NCBI GenBank assembly: GCA_019802505.1
Contig: JAFMOC010000206.1
Coordinates: forward strand, 1,605,001 to 1,669,000
DNA: 64,000 nt
Reading direction: 5' to 3'
Source of the DNA: Corydoras sp. C115
Lineage: Eukaryota > Chordata > Actinopteri > Siluriformes > Callichthyidae
Shown here: positions 51,135 to 63,809 of the stretch, piece by piece
Layout of the letters: each line of letters starts with the position of its first letter
How positions within the stretch are numbered: the first letter of the stretch is position 1
Notes under the pieces: model-generated
Databases searched by the model: none
What the model was told of the DNA's origin: nothing
What the model saw: only the letters and a program-made list of their open reading frames with translations
Position numbers and translations under genes: made by a program

Positions 51135-54100
51135 TTAGCATACACACTCCTTTTGTTGCTGAATTCTATCCTGCAAAAGGTTCCAGGCTTTTTCAACCTA
51201 CAACACACACAGTCAAGAACACTGTAAATAACCACATATACTGGGTAGGTATGGTCCTTAAATCTGATTGGCTAAGCCTTCTGGCCCATCGTGACATTAT
51301 TAATATAATTATGCACAGCTTTGATCGCTTCACATTCCTATCAATGCGTATTCATTCATTCATTATCTCCCGCTTTATCCTCTATTAGGGTCGCGGTGGG
51401 GTTCCACATGCCCATCCAGGGGAGAACGTCTCAGGCGCTGGGCGGATACACCCAGGACAGGGGGGGCAATCTATCGCTGGGCACACACTCACTCACACAA
51501 ACACACTATATGGGGCAATTTGGAGATCTCAATTGACTTAATCCATGTTTTTGGACTATGGGAGGAAACTGGAGAACCCGGAGGAAACCCACACGGACAC
51601 GGGGAGAACATGGAAACCGGAAATCCCTAGTGCTGAGAGGAGAACATGCCAACCACTAAGCCACCGTGCCACCCTCAATGCGTATTATATGATTATATAT
51701 ATATATATATATGGGGCGGCACGGTGGCTTAGTGGTCAGCACGTTCTCCTCTCAGTGCTAGGGATTCCCGGTTCGAATCCCCATCTGGGTGGAGTTTCCA
51801 TGTTCTCCCCGTGTCCGCGTGGGTTTCCTCCGGGTTCTCCGGTTTCCTCCCACAGTCCAAAAACATGGATCAAGTCAATTGAATTCTCCAAATTGCCCCA
51901 TATAGAGTGTGTCTGTGTTTGTGAGTGTGTGCCCAGCGATGGATTGGCGTCCTGTCCTGGGTCTATCTGCCCAGCGCCCGAAACGTTCTCCCCTGGATGG
52001 GCATGGGGAACCCCACCGAGACCCTAATAGAGGATAAAGCGGGAGATAATGAATGAATGAATGAATTTCCTACACCCCCATCTCACAGCATACCTGCTTC
52101 TGAGTGATGTCTGGCTCCCAGAGTGTACACAATACTACGTTAGCATTTTGTACAAGCTTCTCATTACTCCACTGACTCTGTAATCTCCTCAGCGCATCCT
52201 CCATTTTCACTCCATCCCGCTGCACTATACGCCTCACCGCCTGAGAATCACACAGAGACAGAGAAACAGTAAGATAGATGAAAGCATTTCATACAATGAA
52301 ATCCAAAAACTAAAATTTATGGTTCATTATTAACATCACATTTATTATCATAGCCTGCTTATAACATATTTGAATTAAACATTTTTACACAGTAGCAGGC
52401 AATAATCTCTACCACACGAGCATGTTCTACAGTTTCAGTCATTCAGTTAAATTATCAATGCATGTTTATACAGTACCAGTCAAAACGTTGGACATGCCTC
52501 CTTGTGCTCCACTTATTGTCAATTTGTAAAGATGGACTTTGTAGTTCTATTACAGAACACACTGCTACAGAGCAAATACCGTATTTTCCGGATTATAAGG
52601 CGCACCTAAAAGCCTAAAATTTTCCCAGAAATCGGACGTGCGCCTTTATAATCCGGTGCGCCTTATACGTGTACTGAGTTCCAAATTCTATAAAAGTATT
52701 GTTGTGCGACCGAAAATTAATTCGGAGCTCGCCGTCATTCCGGGAGGATTAAATAAAGAACTCCGACCGCTGGACATCGGCGTAAACGGGGCGTTTAAAG
52801 TAAAGTTGCGGGCGGCGTGGAAGCGATGGATGATAGACGTGAACACACGTTTACTAAAACTCGGGAGGCGGCGGCGGGGCGAGTTACGCCACCGTCTGTG
52901 AATGGATTGTGGACGCCTGGGCTGAGGTCTCTGCCGTGACCGTCGTCCGAGCTTTCACGAAAGCCGGCGTCGTCGCCGAACGGCCGCCCGGCGACGAGAC
53001 GGACTCGGACATCGATGAGGGGGAACACGGGAGTGCTCGATAGAGAACCAGCTTTTTAATTTAGACAGAAGACGAGGACTTTGATGGATTTGTGGGAGAA
53101 GAGTGATTCAAATAATGTGTGTTTTATCGAGTAGTAGAATAAACTTCAATTATAAATCAGCGTTTTGCATCCTTTACTTTTCTTGTAGATCGTATGTTTT
53201 AGCGAGTGCCTTATAATACGCTGCCGTACAGAATAAGTACCGTACAGAAGTAGAGTCCGTAATTCAGACTGCGCCTTATAGTACGGTGCGCCTTATACGT
53301 GGCTCAAATACAGAAATAGACCCCGTAATTCAGACTGCGCCTTATAATACGGTGCGCCTTATGGTCCGGAAAATACGGTAATAGTGATTTTTCAAAAGCC
53401 CATTATCTGTTTGTCGTCATTCTCTGTGTAAAATTTTGAGGATTACATGATGATGTACATTAGATGATGAAAACAAATGAACTGCATGTAATATATTACC
53501 TCCTCCTCTGGTATAACAGCCACCCAGACCTCATGAACCAGCTCTGTCCATCCAGCTTCTAATAAAACTGCAGCATCCACCACACAGACACGCTTACCTA
53601 CAAAGAGACATCGAAGAATGAAGCTGAACAGCGTGTTGTTAAATGATCACCATGGTGGCACAGCGATCCTGCATGTCCTCCATGTGTCTACATGGGTTAT
53701 CTCGTCTACATGGGTGTCTCTGCTTTCCTTCTACATCCACAGACATGACCAGATTATGTTGTGGATGACTAAACCTTGTTTTATTATTAGAGTGTGTTTG
53801 TAACAGTTTTATTAAAGCAATAAGGTACTTGAGGTCGTGTATTATTGTGAATAAATCAAGATAAAGAGGTGTAACTGCACTCTGCTTCACAGCATACCGA
53901 ACAACACCTCCTTTCCCTCATTTATTTACAACAATGCACAACCTTTTGTACCTTATTGCTTTTGTATCAGCCCTAATGATAATGATAATGATAATGAGAA
54001 GAAAGAAAGAAGCAGGATTTACCTTCATCTTTAGCTTGTCTTATTCTTTCTTTCACAAGTAACGCAATCTCCGGCCACACGATATCAGTCAGGGCTTTAA

Positions 54101-54435
54101 GCCTCTCCTGGAAACACACACATATTCACTTGTTTAGATGCATTATAGCCAGGTTACCTCTATTTCCATTCCTTTTGTAGATCAACTATACTCATAAATA
54201 CTTCTATTTTAACAATAACCATAAGCCTACTCTAAATATGACTATAACCGTACACTAGAATTTAGTTTATGTATTTTATAGTTTTATATATCAACACCTA
54301 TTTTATGATAAAGGGCCGCAGAACTGATAGTAAAGGCTTCTAAGCAAATTACAATTACCCTGGCAACAGATGAGGGCATAAATGTGATTGGCTAAATGCT
54401 TTAATAAGAAAATACAGGTATCTCTCTCTCTCTCT

Positions 54436-54514
<79 letters not shown>

Positions 54515-55975
54515 TTCATTATCTTCCACTTTATCCTCTATTAGGGTCGGGGGGGGGGGGGGGGTTCCCCATGCCCATCCAGGGGAGAATGTTTTGGGCG
54601 CTGGGCACATACACCCAGGACAGGGGGGCAATCCATCGCTCACACAGACACACACGCATACACACTCTATATGGAGCAATTTGGAGAACTCAAATGACTT
54701 GATCCATGTTTTTGGACTGTGGGAGGAAACCGGAGAACCCGGAGGAAACCCACGCAGACACGGGGAGAACATGGAAACTCCACCCAGATGGGGATTCGAA
54801 CCGGGAATCCCTAGTGCTGAGAGGAGAACATGCCAACCACTAAGTATATATATGTATTGCCCAGCGATGGATTGGCGCCCTGTCCTGGGTGTATCTGCCC
54901 AGCGCCCGAAACGTTCTCCCCTGGATGGGCATGGGGAACCCCACCGCGACCCTAATAGAGGATAAAGCGGAAGATAATGAATGAATGAATGAATATATAT
55001 ATATATGTGTGTGTGTGTGTGTTAGTGGTGTCTTCAGAGAGCCTGAAGCAGGAACCCCATGCGCTACTCGACATGTCTTAAAAAAAGCATTGCTGTTGTG
55101 TGTGAGTGTGTGCTGCAAAGCATGAAAAATCAGACAAAGCACCACTGAAAAGCAGATTTGACAAATAAATAAAGTGGCAAATAAAAATGTTTGTGTCATG
55201 TTGCTACATTCACTATTATTATTATTATTATTATCATTATTAAATGTGCAGCCTCATATGTTGGCATGAATAATTACCTTGCTCCCAAACACCTTCTTCC
55301 CCAGCGCTCGTCTGTTGATGCTCTGATCCTCATTTAATATATCTGTATGAGAACAGAGCTTAAATGCATTTTATATAAACTTTAACCCGAGTGTTTTCCA
55401 TACTGTCTGATTTCTAAACCCAGCAGACGACTGACTGCCCCTCTGCTGCCCCTTACCTGAACCGAATTCCTGCAAGATCCTGTGGTAGGCGACAGTACCC
55501 ACTTGGTAGGTCTGGTGGCCGAGCTGGTCTCCATCAATCAGCAGCGCACCCAGTCCCTCCAGTCTCTGAGCGATAGAGCTTTTTCCACTTCCACTGCTGC
55601 CCGTCAGGCCCACAACATACGGGACATGACTGAGATCGGGCCGAGGCTGCCGACGACACATGACATCACATTCAGAAAGACATGGATTGTTTGTCACTAG
55701 GTACTAACTAATTAAAACCCAAGTTGTTTAATCTCTCCTCTTATATTTCAGCTCAGCTGCACCACGTCTCGGGAGCGGTCTCCCGGTCCAGCTTAGGTCA
55801 GCGCAGAGCCTGGACAATTTTAAAGCTCTGCTCAAGACTTTTCTTTTTAAAAAAGCATATAATTGTTGATGCATTGATACATGCGTAATATTTAATGATT
55901 TTTAGTGTTGGATGTTTGCCATTATTGTGGCACTTTGAGATTTTACATAATGAAAAGTGCGTTACAAATAAAATC

Positions 55976-56006
<31 letters not shown>

Positions 56007-59000
56007 GGCAGTACGGTGGCTTAGTGGTTGGCATGTTCTCCTCTCAGCGCTAGGGATTCCCGGTTCGAATCCCCATCTGGGTGGAGTTTCCATGTTCTCC
56101 CCGTGTCCGTGTGGGTTTCCTCTGGGTTCTCCGGTTTCCTCCCACAGTCCAAAAACATGGATCAAGTCAATTGAGTTCTCCAAATTGCCCCATATAGAGT
56201 GTGTCTGTGTGAGTGAGTGTGTCTGCCCAGCGTTGGATTGGCGCCCTGTCCTGGGTGTATCTGCCCAGCGCCCGAAACGTTCTCCCCTGGATGGGCATGG
56301 GGAACCCCACCGCGACCTTAATATAGGATAAAGCGGAAGATAATGAATGAATGAATTATTATAATTATTTAATGTTTAATATACGTATAACAATATACGG
56401 GTATTTCTTATGTTATTATATTATTGCATATATGATTTTCACGCTCTTATTTATTTACATGGCAGCACGGTGGCTTAGTGGTTGGCATGTTCTCCTCTCA
56501 GCGCTAGGGATTCCCGGTTCGAATCCCCATCTGGGTGGAGTTTCCATGTTCTCCCCCTGTCCGCGTGGGTTTCCTCCGGGTTCTCCGGTTTCCTCCCACA
56601 GTCCAAAAACATGGATCAAGTCAACTGAGTTCTCCAAATTGCCCCATATAGAGTGTGTCTGTGTGAGTGAGTGTGTGCCCAGCGTTGGATTGGCGCCCTG
56701 TCCTGGGTGTATCTGCCCAGCGCCCGAAACGTTCTCCCCTGGATGGGCATGGGGAACCCCACCGCGACCCTAATAGAGGATAAAGCGGGTGATAATGAAT
56801 GAATGAATGAATGATTTTCACGCTCTTATTCATTTACATCACCAAAATGGCAAACTTTGAGCTGTCTAGATATTTAGTGCACTACATGCAGCCATACCAG
56901 TGTCAATGCACATATGCACTACTGAGTATGGAAGTACAAGCAAGCGGTCAATAATTTCTTCAGTACCGTATTTTCCGGACTATAAGGCGCACCTAAAAGC
57001 CTAAAATTTCCCCAGAAATCGGACGTGCGCCTTATAATCCGGTGCGCCTTATACGTGTACTGAGTTCCAAAATCTATAAAAGTATTGTTGTGCGGCCGGG
57101 TGGTTTCGTGAAAAGCCTAATGAAGAAAATGAATTCGGAGCTCGCCGTCATTCCGGGAGGATTACTGGTAACTAAAGAACTCCGACCGCTGGACATTGGT
57201 GTAAACGGGGCGTTTAAAGTAAAGTTGCGGGCAGCGTGGGAGCGATGGATGATAGACGCGAACACACGTTTACTAAAACTCGGGAGGCGGCGGCGGGGCG
57301 AGTTACGCCACCGTCTGTGAATGGATTGTGGACGCCTGGGCTGAGGGTTCTGCCGTGACCGTCGTCCGAGCTTTCACGAAAGCCGGCGTCGGAGACGGAC
57401 TCGGACATCGATGAGGGGGAACCCGGAGTGCTCGATAGTGAAACAGCTTTTTAATTCAGACAGAAGACGAGGACTTTGATGGATTTGTGGGAGAAGAGTG
57501 ATTCAAATAATGTGTGTTTATCAAGAAGTAGAATAAACTTCAATTATAAATCAGCGTTTCGCATCCTTTACTTTTCTTGTAGATTGTATGTTTTAGCGAG
57601 TGCCTTATAATACGCTGCCGTACAGAATAAGTACCGTACAGAAGTAGAGTCCGTAATTCAGACTGCGCCTTATGGTCCGGAAAATACGGTATATATAGTA
57701 AGCTATAGTAATCTAAGGTACTGTATTAACATTACACATTCCCTTTTTGACACATTAATTATGACCCATTATTAAGAGCAAAATGTATATGCGAGAACGT
57801 GGCGGGCTTCACCGTAGGAGGAGTGAGAAGCGTGCCCAGTAAGCGTGAGCGCAGGCTGGATGAACTGATCTTCTCCTCCTCGATCTCAGTGTGATGAGCA
57901 TCTTTAATCAGCGGAATCTCATACAGCATCAGCTCTGATAAGCCCTGAATCGACCAAACATGAATATTCGTGATGAGACAGACAAACGGAACTTGAATAA
58001 ACAATGCTTCTTCAGAAAAAGTCGGAAAATTGCAGAAAGCTTGGCAGTCCTGTTGTAGTGAATATATCAGATGCTTACGTTTTGCACTCGTCGTTTGTTG
58101 ACCGCCTCTCCACCTCTCCTCGTCTCCTCGCTCACCACGATGCACTGCAACAGAGGGTCACTGACAGACGGGCCGAAGGGGTCGGAGAGGGGAAAGATGT
58201 CGTACTGCAGAGAAGGTTTGACGTCGTGCAGGAACTTGTGCAATCTCTGCATGCGATAGCTGTACGGTTCAATCAGCTCTTTTAACACTTTATCTAGATA
58301 GAGTGTTCAAATAAAGGACATAAATAAATGAAAAAAATGAAAAATATGAACTCTGGTCAATATGTGCACTAACTAGTGAACCTTTCATCATGAACACTAC
58401 TTAAAGAAATAAGTAGGTGAACCAAGCGGCACGGTGGCTTAGTGGTTGGCATGTTCTCCTCTCGGCGCTAGGGATTCCCGGTTCGAATCCCCATCTGGGT
58501 GGAGTTTCCATGTCCTCCCCGCGTCCGCGTGGGTTTCCTCCGGGTTCTCCGGTTTCCTCCCACAGTCCAAAAACATGGATCAAGTCAATTGAGTTCTCCA
58601 AATTGCCCCATATAGTGTGTGTGTGTGTGAGTGAGTGAGTGTGTGCACCGCGATGGATTGGCGCCCTGTCCTGAGTGTATCTGCCCAGCGCCCGAAACGT
58701 TCTCCAATGTTTGCATTGCAGCAAATGATTCGGATAATTTGTGTCAACATTTATTCTCCATTAGGGTCGCGGGGGGGTTTCCCATGCCCATCCAGGGGCG
58801 AACGTTTCGGGCGCTGGGCAGATACACCCAGGACAGGACGCCGATCCATCGCTGGGCACACACTCACTCACAGACACGCACACAGACACACTCTACATGG
58901 GGCAATTTTGGAGAACTCAATTGACTTGATCCATGTTTTTGGACTGTGGGAGGAAAGCGGAGAATCCGGAGGAAACCCACCCGGTTCGAATCCCCATCTG

Positions 59001-60139
59001 GGTGGAGTTTCCATGTTCTTCCCGTGTCCGCGTGGGTTTCCTCCGGTTTCCTCCCAGTCCAAAAACATGGATCAAGTCGATTGAGTTCTCCAAAATTGCC
59101 CCATATAGAGTGTGTCTGTGTGAGTGAGTGTGTGTGTGCCCAGCGATAGATTGGCGCCCTGTCCTGGGTGTATCTGCCCAGCGCCCGAAACGTTCTCCTC
59201 TGGATGGGCATGGGGAACCCCCCCCCCCCACGACCCTAATAGAGGATAAAGCGGGAGATAATGAATGAATGAAAAAAGAGTGTCTGTGTGAGTGAGTGTT
59301 TGTGTGCCCAGCAATAGATTGGCGCCCTGTCCTGGGTCTATCTGCCCAGCGCCCGAAACGTTCTCCAATGGATGGGCATGGGGAACCCCACCGCGACCCT
59401 AATATAGGATAAAGCGTAAGATGATGAATGAACCTAATAAAGTGCCGTGATTAACCTTACTCTTCAACAGTTCCTGATCGCATACTCCAATTAAAAGGCG
59501 AGTGTTTGCCAGCAGACAGCAAATATTTAAAAGGGTCCGGTGGGCGCCGTGCAGACGATCAAAGGTTCCGCCCACCACCACGTCCCCGTAAGTGTTCAGA
59601 GCTTCTGACTCGCCCGGTCCACCTTCGTTTTCCAGCGTCTCATCCGTCTTCTCCTGTGCCTTCTTTATCTGAGGCCAAAGCATGACCGACGAGAGGGTGG
59701 GGGAGCACACGTAGCAGCTTCCAGCATACGCCTGCAGGCACTGTGTCACCAAGGACGTCTGGCACGAGTCCTTCAGGGGGAAATCGGTCATCACCACCTC
59801 CGGGCTCTGAGAAAGCACCTGAGGGGAGGAGAAGGGGTCTGCGACGGCAGGCCCCGGCTGGGCGCCGATGTTACTGAGCAGCAGCCGGACGTCCAGGTGG
59901 GAGCAGATGTCGGCGGCGTTGCTGTACAGGCGTGATATGAGACTGGGAAGATCCACGGAGGGGGCGATGCAGACGGGCCGTGGTGGGCAGCTCGTACCCA
60001 GGTTGAGGCCTGGATGCAGGTGGATGTACAGCGTGCGCTCCACCAGCCGAGAGGCCGACTTGAGGGCCGGGGCGAGGCGGAGGGGAAGGGTGTGAAGGGG
60101 GGAGGTGAGGACCAGCACTCCTGTGCTGAACATTGACAT
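51135..60139 (-). CDS. coasy: Bifunctional coenzyme A synthase (PPAT + dephospho-CoA kinase)
   Basis: Catalyses the last two steps of CoA synthesis: 4'-phosphopantetheine adenylyltransferase, then dephospho-CoA kinase. Coding exons in transcript order: 60139-59461, 58293-58079, 57944-57813, 55646-55457, 55342-55278, 54107-54023, 53597-53500, 52240-52094, 51197-51135. They sum to 1674 bases (557 aa plus stop; human about 564) with all phases matching. The N-terminal regulatory part begins MSMFSTGVLVLTSPL. The PPAT domain carries VGGTFDRLHGAH (nucleotidyl-transfer motif) and VVSEET. The kinase domain carries the P-loop GLTGSSGSGKSS, then VCVVDAAVLLEAGW and VVLCTLWEPDITQ. The short last exon encodes VEKAWNLLQDRI. 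A non-coding part of exon 2 starts at an acceptor at 60172. Introns hold two pogo-like elements and many SINEs. Confidence 0.96.
51349..52066. mobile_element. SINE-A minus copy (51349-51674) and plus copy (51715-52066), head to head
   Basis: In the last intron of coasy; TGCGTATT occurs on both sides of the minus copy. Confidence 0.8.
52579..53378 (+). mobile_element. Pogo-like DNA transposon, internally deleted, copy 1
   Basis: Terminal inverted repeats CCGTATTTTCCGGA...TCCGGAAAATACGG are flanked by TA on both sides. Inside is only the C-terminal part of a DDE-type transposase: ELAVIPGG, then LRPLDIGVNGAFKVKLRAAW, on the plus strand at about 52640-53040. In coasy intron 7. Confidence 0.8.
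54421..54512. repeat. (TC)n then (AT)n microsatellite
   Basis: Short TCTC run followed by about 75 bases of TA, running into a SINE tail. Confidence 0.9.
54512..54995. mobile_element. SINE-A minus copy (54512-54845) and plus tail fragment (54858-54995)
   Basis: In a coasy intron next to a 75-bp AT array. The two tails point away from each other. Confidence 0.75.
56009..56815 (+). mobile_element. SINE-A, two copies (56009-56356, 56461-56815) in a coasy intron
   Basis: GATTTTCACGCTCTTATT[TC]ATTTACAT flanks the second copy on both sides, a long target duplication. Confidence 0.82.
56966..57689 (+). mobile_element. Pogo-like DNA transposon, internally deleted, copy 2
   Basis: TA-flanked with the same ends. 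It keeps an extra stretch before ELAVIPGG (PGGFVKSLMKKMNS) that copy 1 lacks but is shorter at the 3' end. In coasy intron 3. Confidence 0.8.
58426..59435. mobile_element. SINE-A group: plus 58426-58704, minus 58751-58980, plus 58981-59274, plus tail 59277-59435
   Basis: In coasy intron 1. The minus and plus partial copies join in the core (GGAAACCCACCCGGTTCG), forming a large imperfect palindrome. Confidence 0.75.
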
Positions 60140-60251
60140 GATGCACGGAGGAGCTGCCCCACGGTGCAGACCCTGTGATGTAGAGCATAGATAGATTGTC
60201 CTTATTAAAAAATACAGACCGACCACAGACATACAGCATAGTTGACAGATA

Positions 60252-61566
60252 ACATTCATTCATTATCTCCCGCTTTATCCTCTATTAGGGTCGCGGTGGG
60301 GTTCCCCATGCCCATCCAGGAGAGAACGTTTCGGGCGCTGGGCAGATACACCCAGGACAGGGCGCCAATCTATCGCTGGGCACACACTCACTCACACAGA
60401 CACACTCTATATGGGGCAATTTGGAGAACTCAATTGACTAGGCCCATGTTTTTGGACTGTGGGAGGAAAGCGGAGAACACGGAGGAAACCCACGCGGACA
60501 CGGGGAGAACATGGAAACTCCACCCAGATGGGGATTCGAACCGGGAATAACAAACCACTAAGCCACCATGCCGCCTCGTATGAAAGTCAGTCATTCATTC
60601 ATTCATTCATTATCTCCCGCTTTATCCTCTATTAGGGTCGCGGGGGGGTTCCCCATGCCCATCCAGGGGAGAACGTTTTGGGCGCTGGGCAGATAGACCC
60701 AGGACAGGACGCCAATCCATCGCTGGGCATACACTCACTCACACAGACACACTCTATATGGGGCAATTTGGAGAACTCAATTGACTTGGCCCATGTTTTT
60801 GGACTATGGGAGGAAACCGGAGAACACGGAGGAAACCCACGCGGACACGGGGAGAACATGGAAACTCCACCCAGATGGGGATTCGAACCGGGAATAACTA
60901 ACCACTAAGCCACCGTGCCGCCTCGTATGAAAGTCATTCATTCATTATCTTCCGCTTTATCCTCTATTAGGGTCGCGGTGGGGTTCCCCATGCCCATCCA
61001 GGGGAGAACGTCTCGGGCGCTGGGCAGATAGACCCAGGACAGGGCGTCAATCCATCGCTGGGCACGCACTCACTCACACAGACACACACTATATGGGGCA
61101 ATTTAGAGAACTCAATTAACTTGATCCATGTTTTTGGACTGTGGGAGGAAAGCGGAGAACCCGGAGGAAACCAACGCGGACACGGGGAGAACATGGAAAC
61201 TCCACCCAGATGGGGATTCATTCATTCATTCATTATCTCCCGCTTTATCCTCTATTAGGGTCGCGGTGGGGTTCCCCATGCCCATCCAGGGGAGAACGTC
61301 TCGGGCGCTGGGCAGATAGACCCAGGACAGGGCGCCAATCCATCGCTGGGCACACACTCACTCACACAGACACACTCTATATGGGGCAATTTGGAGAACT
61401 CAATTGACTTGATCCATGTTTTTGGACCGTGGGAGGAAACCGGAGAACCCGGAGGAGACCCACGCGGACACGGGGAGAACATGGAAACTCCACCCAGATG
61501 GGGATTCGAACGGGGAATCCCTAGCGCTGAGAGGAGAACATGCCAACCACTAAGCCACCGTGCCGC
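60252..61566 (-). mobile_element. SINE-A array of four minus copies (60252-60575, 60593-60923, 60935-61219, 61217-61566)
   Basis: In the 5' intron of coasy. GCCGCCTCGTATGAAAGTCA recurs after the first and second copies. The third copy is cut in its head by the tail of the fourth. Confidence 0.82.
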
Positions 61567-61951
61567 CTGACAGATAGCAATTTCAACAAAATGAGAAACG
61601 AAGACGCAAGTTAAACCGTTACTGCTCATTTATTAAGTCGGATAATCACATAATACACACAAACATAACAACAAACGGTCTTTTTACAATAACAAACACG
61701 TTGCAGCCAAATCGGCAGCATTGCGAAGTATAACATGCAAACGCTTCTCAGAATTCGACAAGGTCCAATCTCAAATAGCCGTTTCCTTAATCAGCAAGTG
61801 CACTTCTAAGGGAGTGCCAGAACCGTGTTTGTACCCTACAAAGCAAACGCCCTTGCCCGCTACGACGCCATTTGTGACGCGGCCCCGATGTGGCGGCACC
61901 GTCGAGCTAATAAAGCTACACCCAGCCGTCGCCCCGGCAAATAATACTCAC

Positions 61952-62111
61952 CAGATAGGCTCGTTTTCCTGCGGCGTGCACAGACACCGCGTTTTTAAAA
62001 TTAAAATTATTATTATTAATATTTTTTTTATATTTTATACATCACTGCGCTCGCGCTCGGCAACCCTCGAGCGTACTTCGATATCTATTCGACCTAGCGT
62101 GACACCACGTG
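61952..62111 (-). promoter_or_regulatory. Likely promoter and first non-coding exon of coasy
   Basis: On the minus strand a strong donor CTG|GTGAGTATT at 61952 follows GC-rich sequence; a TATAAAATATAAA-like run lies near 62027-62040 and an E-box CACGTGAC at about 62104-62111. This would splice to the acceptor at 60172. The whole 61720-62110 interval is CpG-rich, unlike its surroundings. The start site is inferred, not seen. Confidence 0.45.
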
Positions 62112-62567
62112 ACGGCATTCGGCACGTTGATTGGGCTGTTGAAAAAGCGACGCCGGGCAGAATTCTGGGATATGTAGTAAAAAGGTTTCTCTAACGAGAT
62201 AGACAGACAATGACCAACTGTAGCATAAAAACAGGGTTTTATTTGTAAAACAACACAACAGCGCCATCTTCTGGTCAATTTACGGCGAAGCGCTTTCACA
62301 TGAAATGCTTCGTGAGGTGAAAATATTCTGGAACATGAATATAAAAGAACTCGTCGTGCAACAGCAGCAGAATAGCACCCTCTGCTGGATCACTACTTCT
62401 ATTATAAAGTAATGCTTAATTAAGACGTCGGTTTAAATCTCATTAAAATAAATCCACAGATTGCAGTCCACTCTAGATAAAAAAAACCCTCAGTTCTCGA
62501 ATGTAAAGGTCGTTCTTGGAACCAAATTCGAACGAAGACTTCAGCACATTAATAATGGATGGACTAC
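62112..62567. other. Single-copy-looking stretch between coasy and naglu
   Basis: No convincing exon on either strand; AATAAA on the minus strand near 62237 could end naglu transcripts. No trace of hsd17b1. Confidence 0.4.
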
Positions 62568-63240
62568 ATCCATCCATTATCTCCCGCTTTATCCTCTATT
62601 AGGGTCGCGGTGGGGTTCCCCATTCCCATCCAGGGGAGAACGTCTCGGGCGCTGGGCAGATACACCCAGGACAGGGCGCCAATCCATCACTGGGCACACA
62701 CACACTCACTCACACATACACACTCTATATGGGGCAATTTGGAGAACTCAATTGACTTGATCCATGTTTTTGGACTGTGGGAGGAAAGCGTAGAACCCAG
62801 AGGAAACCCACGCGGACACGGGGAGAACATGGAAACTCCACCCAGATGGGGATTCGAACCGGGAATCCCTAGCGCTGAGAGGAGAACATACCAAACCACT
62901 AAGCCACCGTGCCGCCTATTTCATACATTCATTATCCCCCACTTTATCCTCTATCAGGGTCGCAGGGGGGGGGGGGGAACGTCTCGGGCACTGGGCAGAT
63001 AGACCCAGGACAGGGCGCCAATCCATCGCTGGGCACACACTCACTCACAGAGACACACTCTATATGGGGCAATTTGGAGAACTCAATTGACTTGATCCAT
63101 GTTTTTGGACTGTGGGAGGAAAGCGGAGAACCCGGAGGAAACCCACGCGGACACGGGGAGAACATGGAAACTCCACCCAGATGGGGATTCGAACCGGGAA
63201 TCCCTAGCACTGAGAGGAGAACGTGCCAACCACTAACCGC
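62568..63240 (-). mobile_element. SINE-A, two minus copies (62568-62917, 62925-63240) after naglu
   Basis: The second ends 81 bases from the naglu stop codon and lacks the GTTCCCCATGCCCATCC segment next to its G run. Confidence 0.8.
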
Positions 63241-63320
63241 CATGTCTCCATATCAGTTACTGGTCTAATAAACCACAAACTTAGAGCATTGGAGATCACA
63301 CAGTACATATTTGACGTCAT

Positions 63321-63809
63321 TCAAGGGTTTGTTTTTAACCTCTTCATGGCTTGGGGGTAGTATTTCAGAAATATCCGATGTGCAATCGCGTACGTATCGC
63401 CGCTCGGTTCGGATGGATACTTCCTGTGGTTGTAGACAAACCCCCTCTCCAGTTGGAACACGGCCTGATTGAAGGCGTCCTGTTTAAAAGGCAAAGCGCG
63501 GTCCACGCACTCCACAAGAGAGGTCACAAACAAGCTCCAGCGCTGAGCATAGTAATCCTGGATCAGCCCTGCCCACTGTTTGCTGGCGTAGTCCAGGATG
63601 TTGGCGTCGGGTCCCCACAGGGTGATCTGGTTGCGGGCGTTGAGGTCATACTGCTCGGCCTCTTGTTCGTTGATGGCGAGGGAGCGTGCCTTCTCGAGCC
63701 AAACCCCCAAGAGGAAGTGGGAGTCACTGGAAAGGAGGCGGTCCAGATCCGGGAAGAGGTCATAGATGAGCACACCTCCCGCTGTCAGAAGTTCTTGAAG
63801 GTTCTGAGC
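63321..63809 (-). CDS. naglu: Alpha-N-acetylglucosaminidase, last coding exon (gene continues right)
   Basis: Lysosomal glycoside hydrolase (GH89) that removes terminal GlcNAc from heparan sulfate. Only the last exon is in the window: acceptor TTTCCAG at 63810-63816, stop TGA at 63323-63321, 162 codons. The C-terminal family signature is clear: RNQITLWGPDANILDYASKQ, then WAGLIQDYYAQRW, QAVFQLERGFVYNHRKYPS and IFLKYYPQ. Same strand as coasy, about 3.2 kb upstream of its start codon. Confidence 0.95.
   Translation of the reverse strand, partial: AQNLQELLTAGGVLIYDLFPDLDRLLSSDSHFLLGVWLEKARSLAINEQEAEQYDLNARNQITLWGPDANILDYASKQWAGLIQDYYAQRWSLFVTSLVECVDRALPFKQDAFNQAVFQLERGFVYNHRKYPSEPSGDTYAIAHRIFLKYYPQAMKRLKTNP

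Noticed and set aside
59791..60162. Alternative minus-strand frame rich in Ser/Pro opposite coasy exon 1 frame
   Set aside because: It overlaps the true coasy frame, which matches the human protein and splices in phase.
61721..62194. 157-codon plus-strand open frame upstream of coasy
   Set aside because: It lies in the CpG-rich promoter region, crosses an A/T-rich stretch and has no recognisable domain; splice signals on the other strand explain the region.
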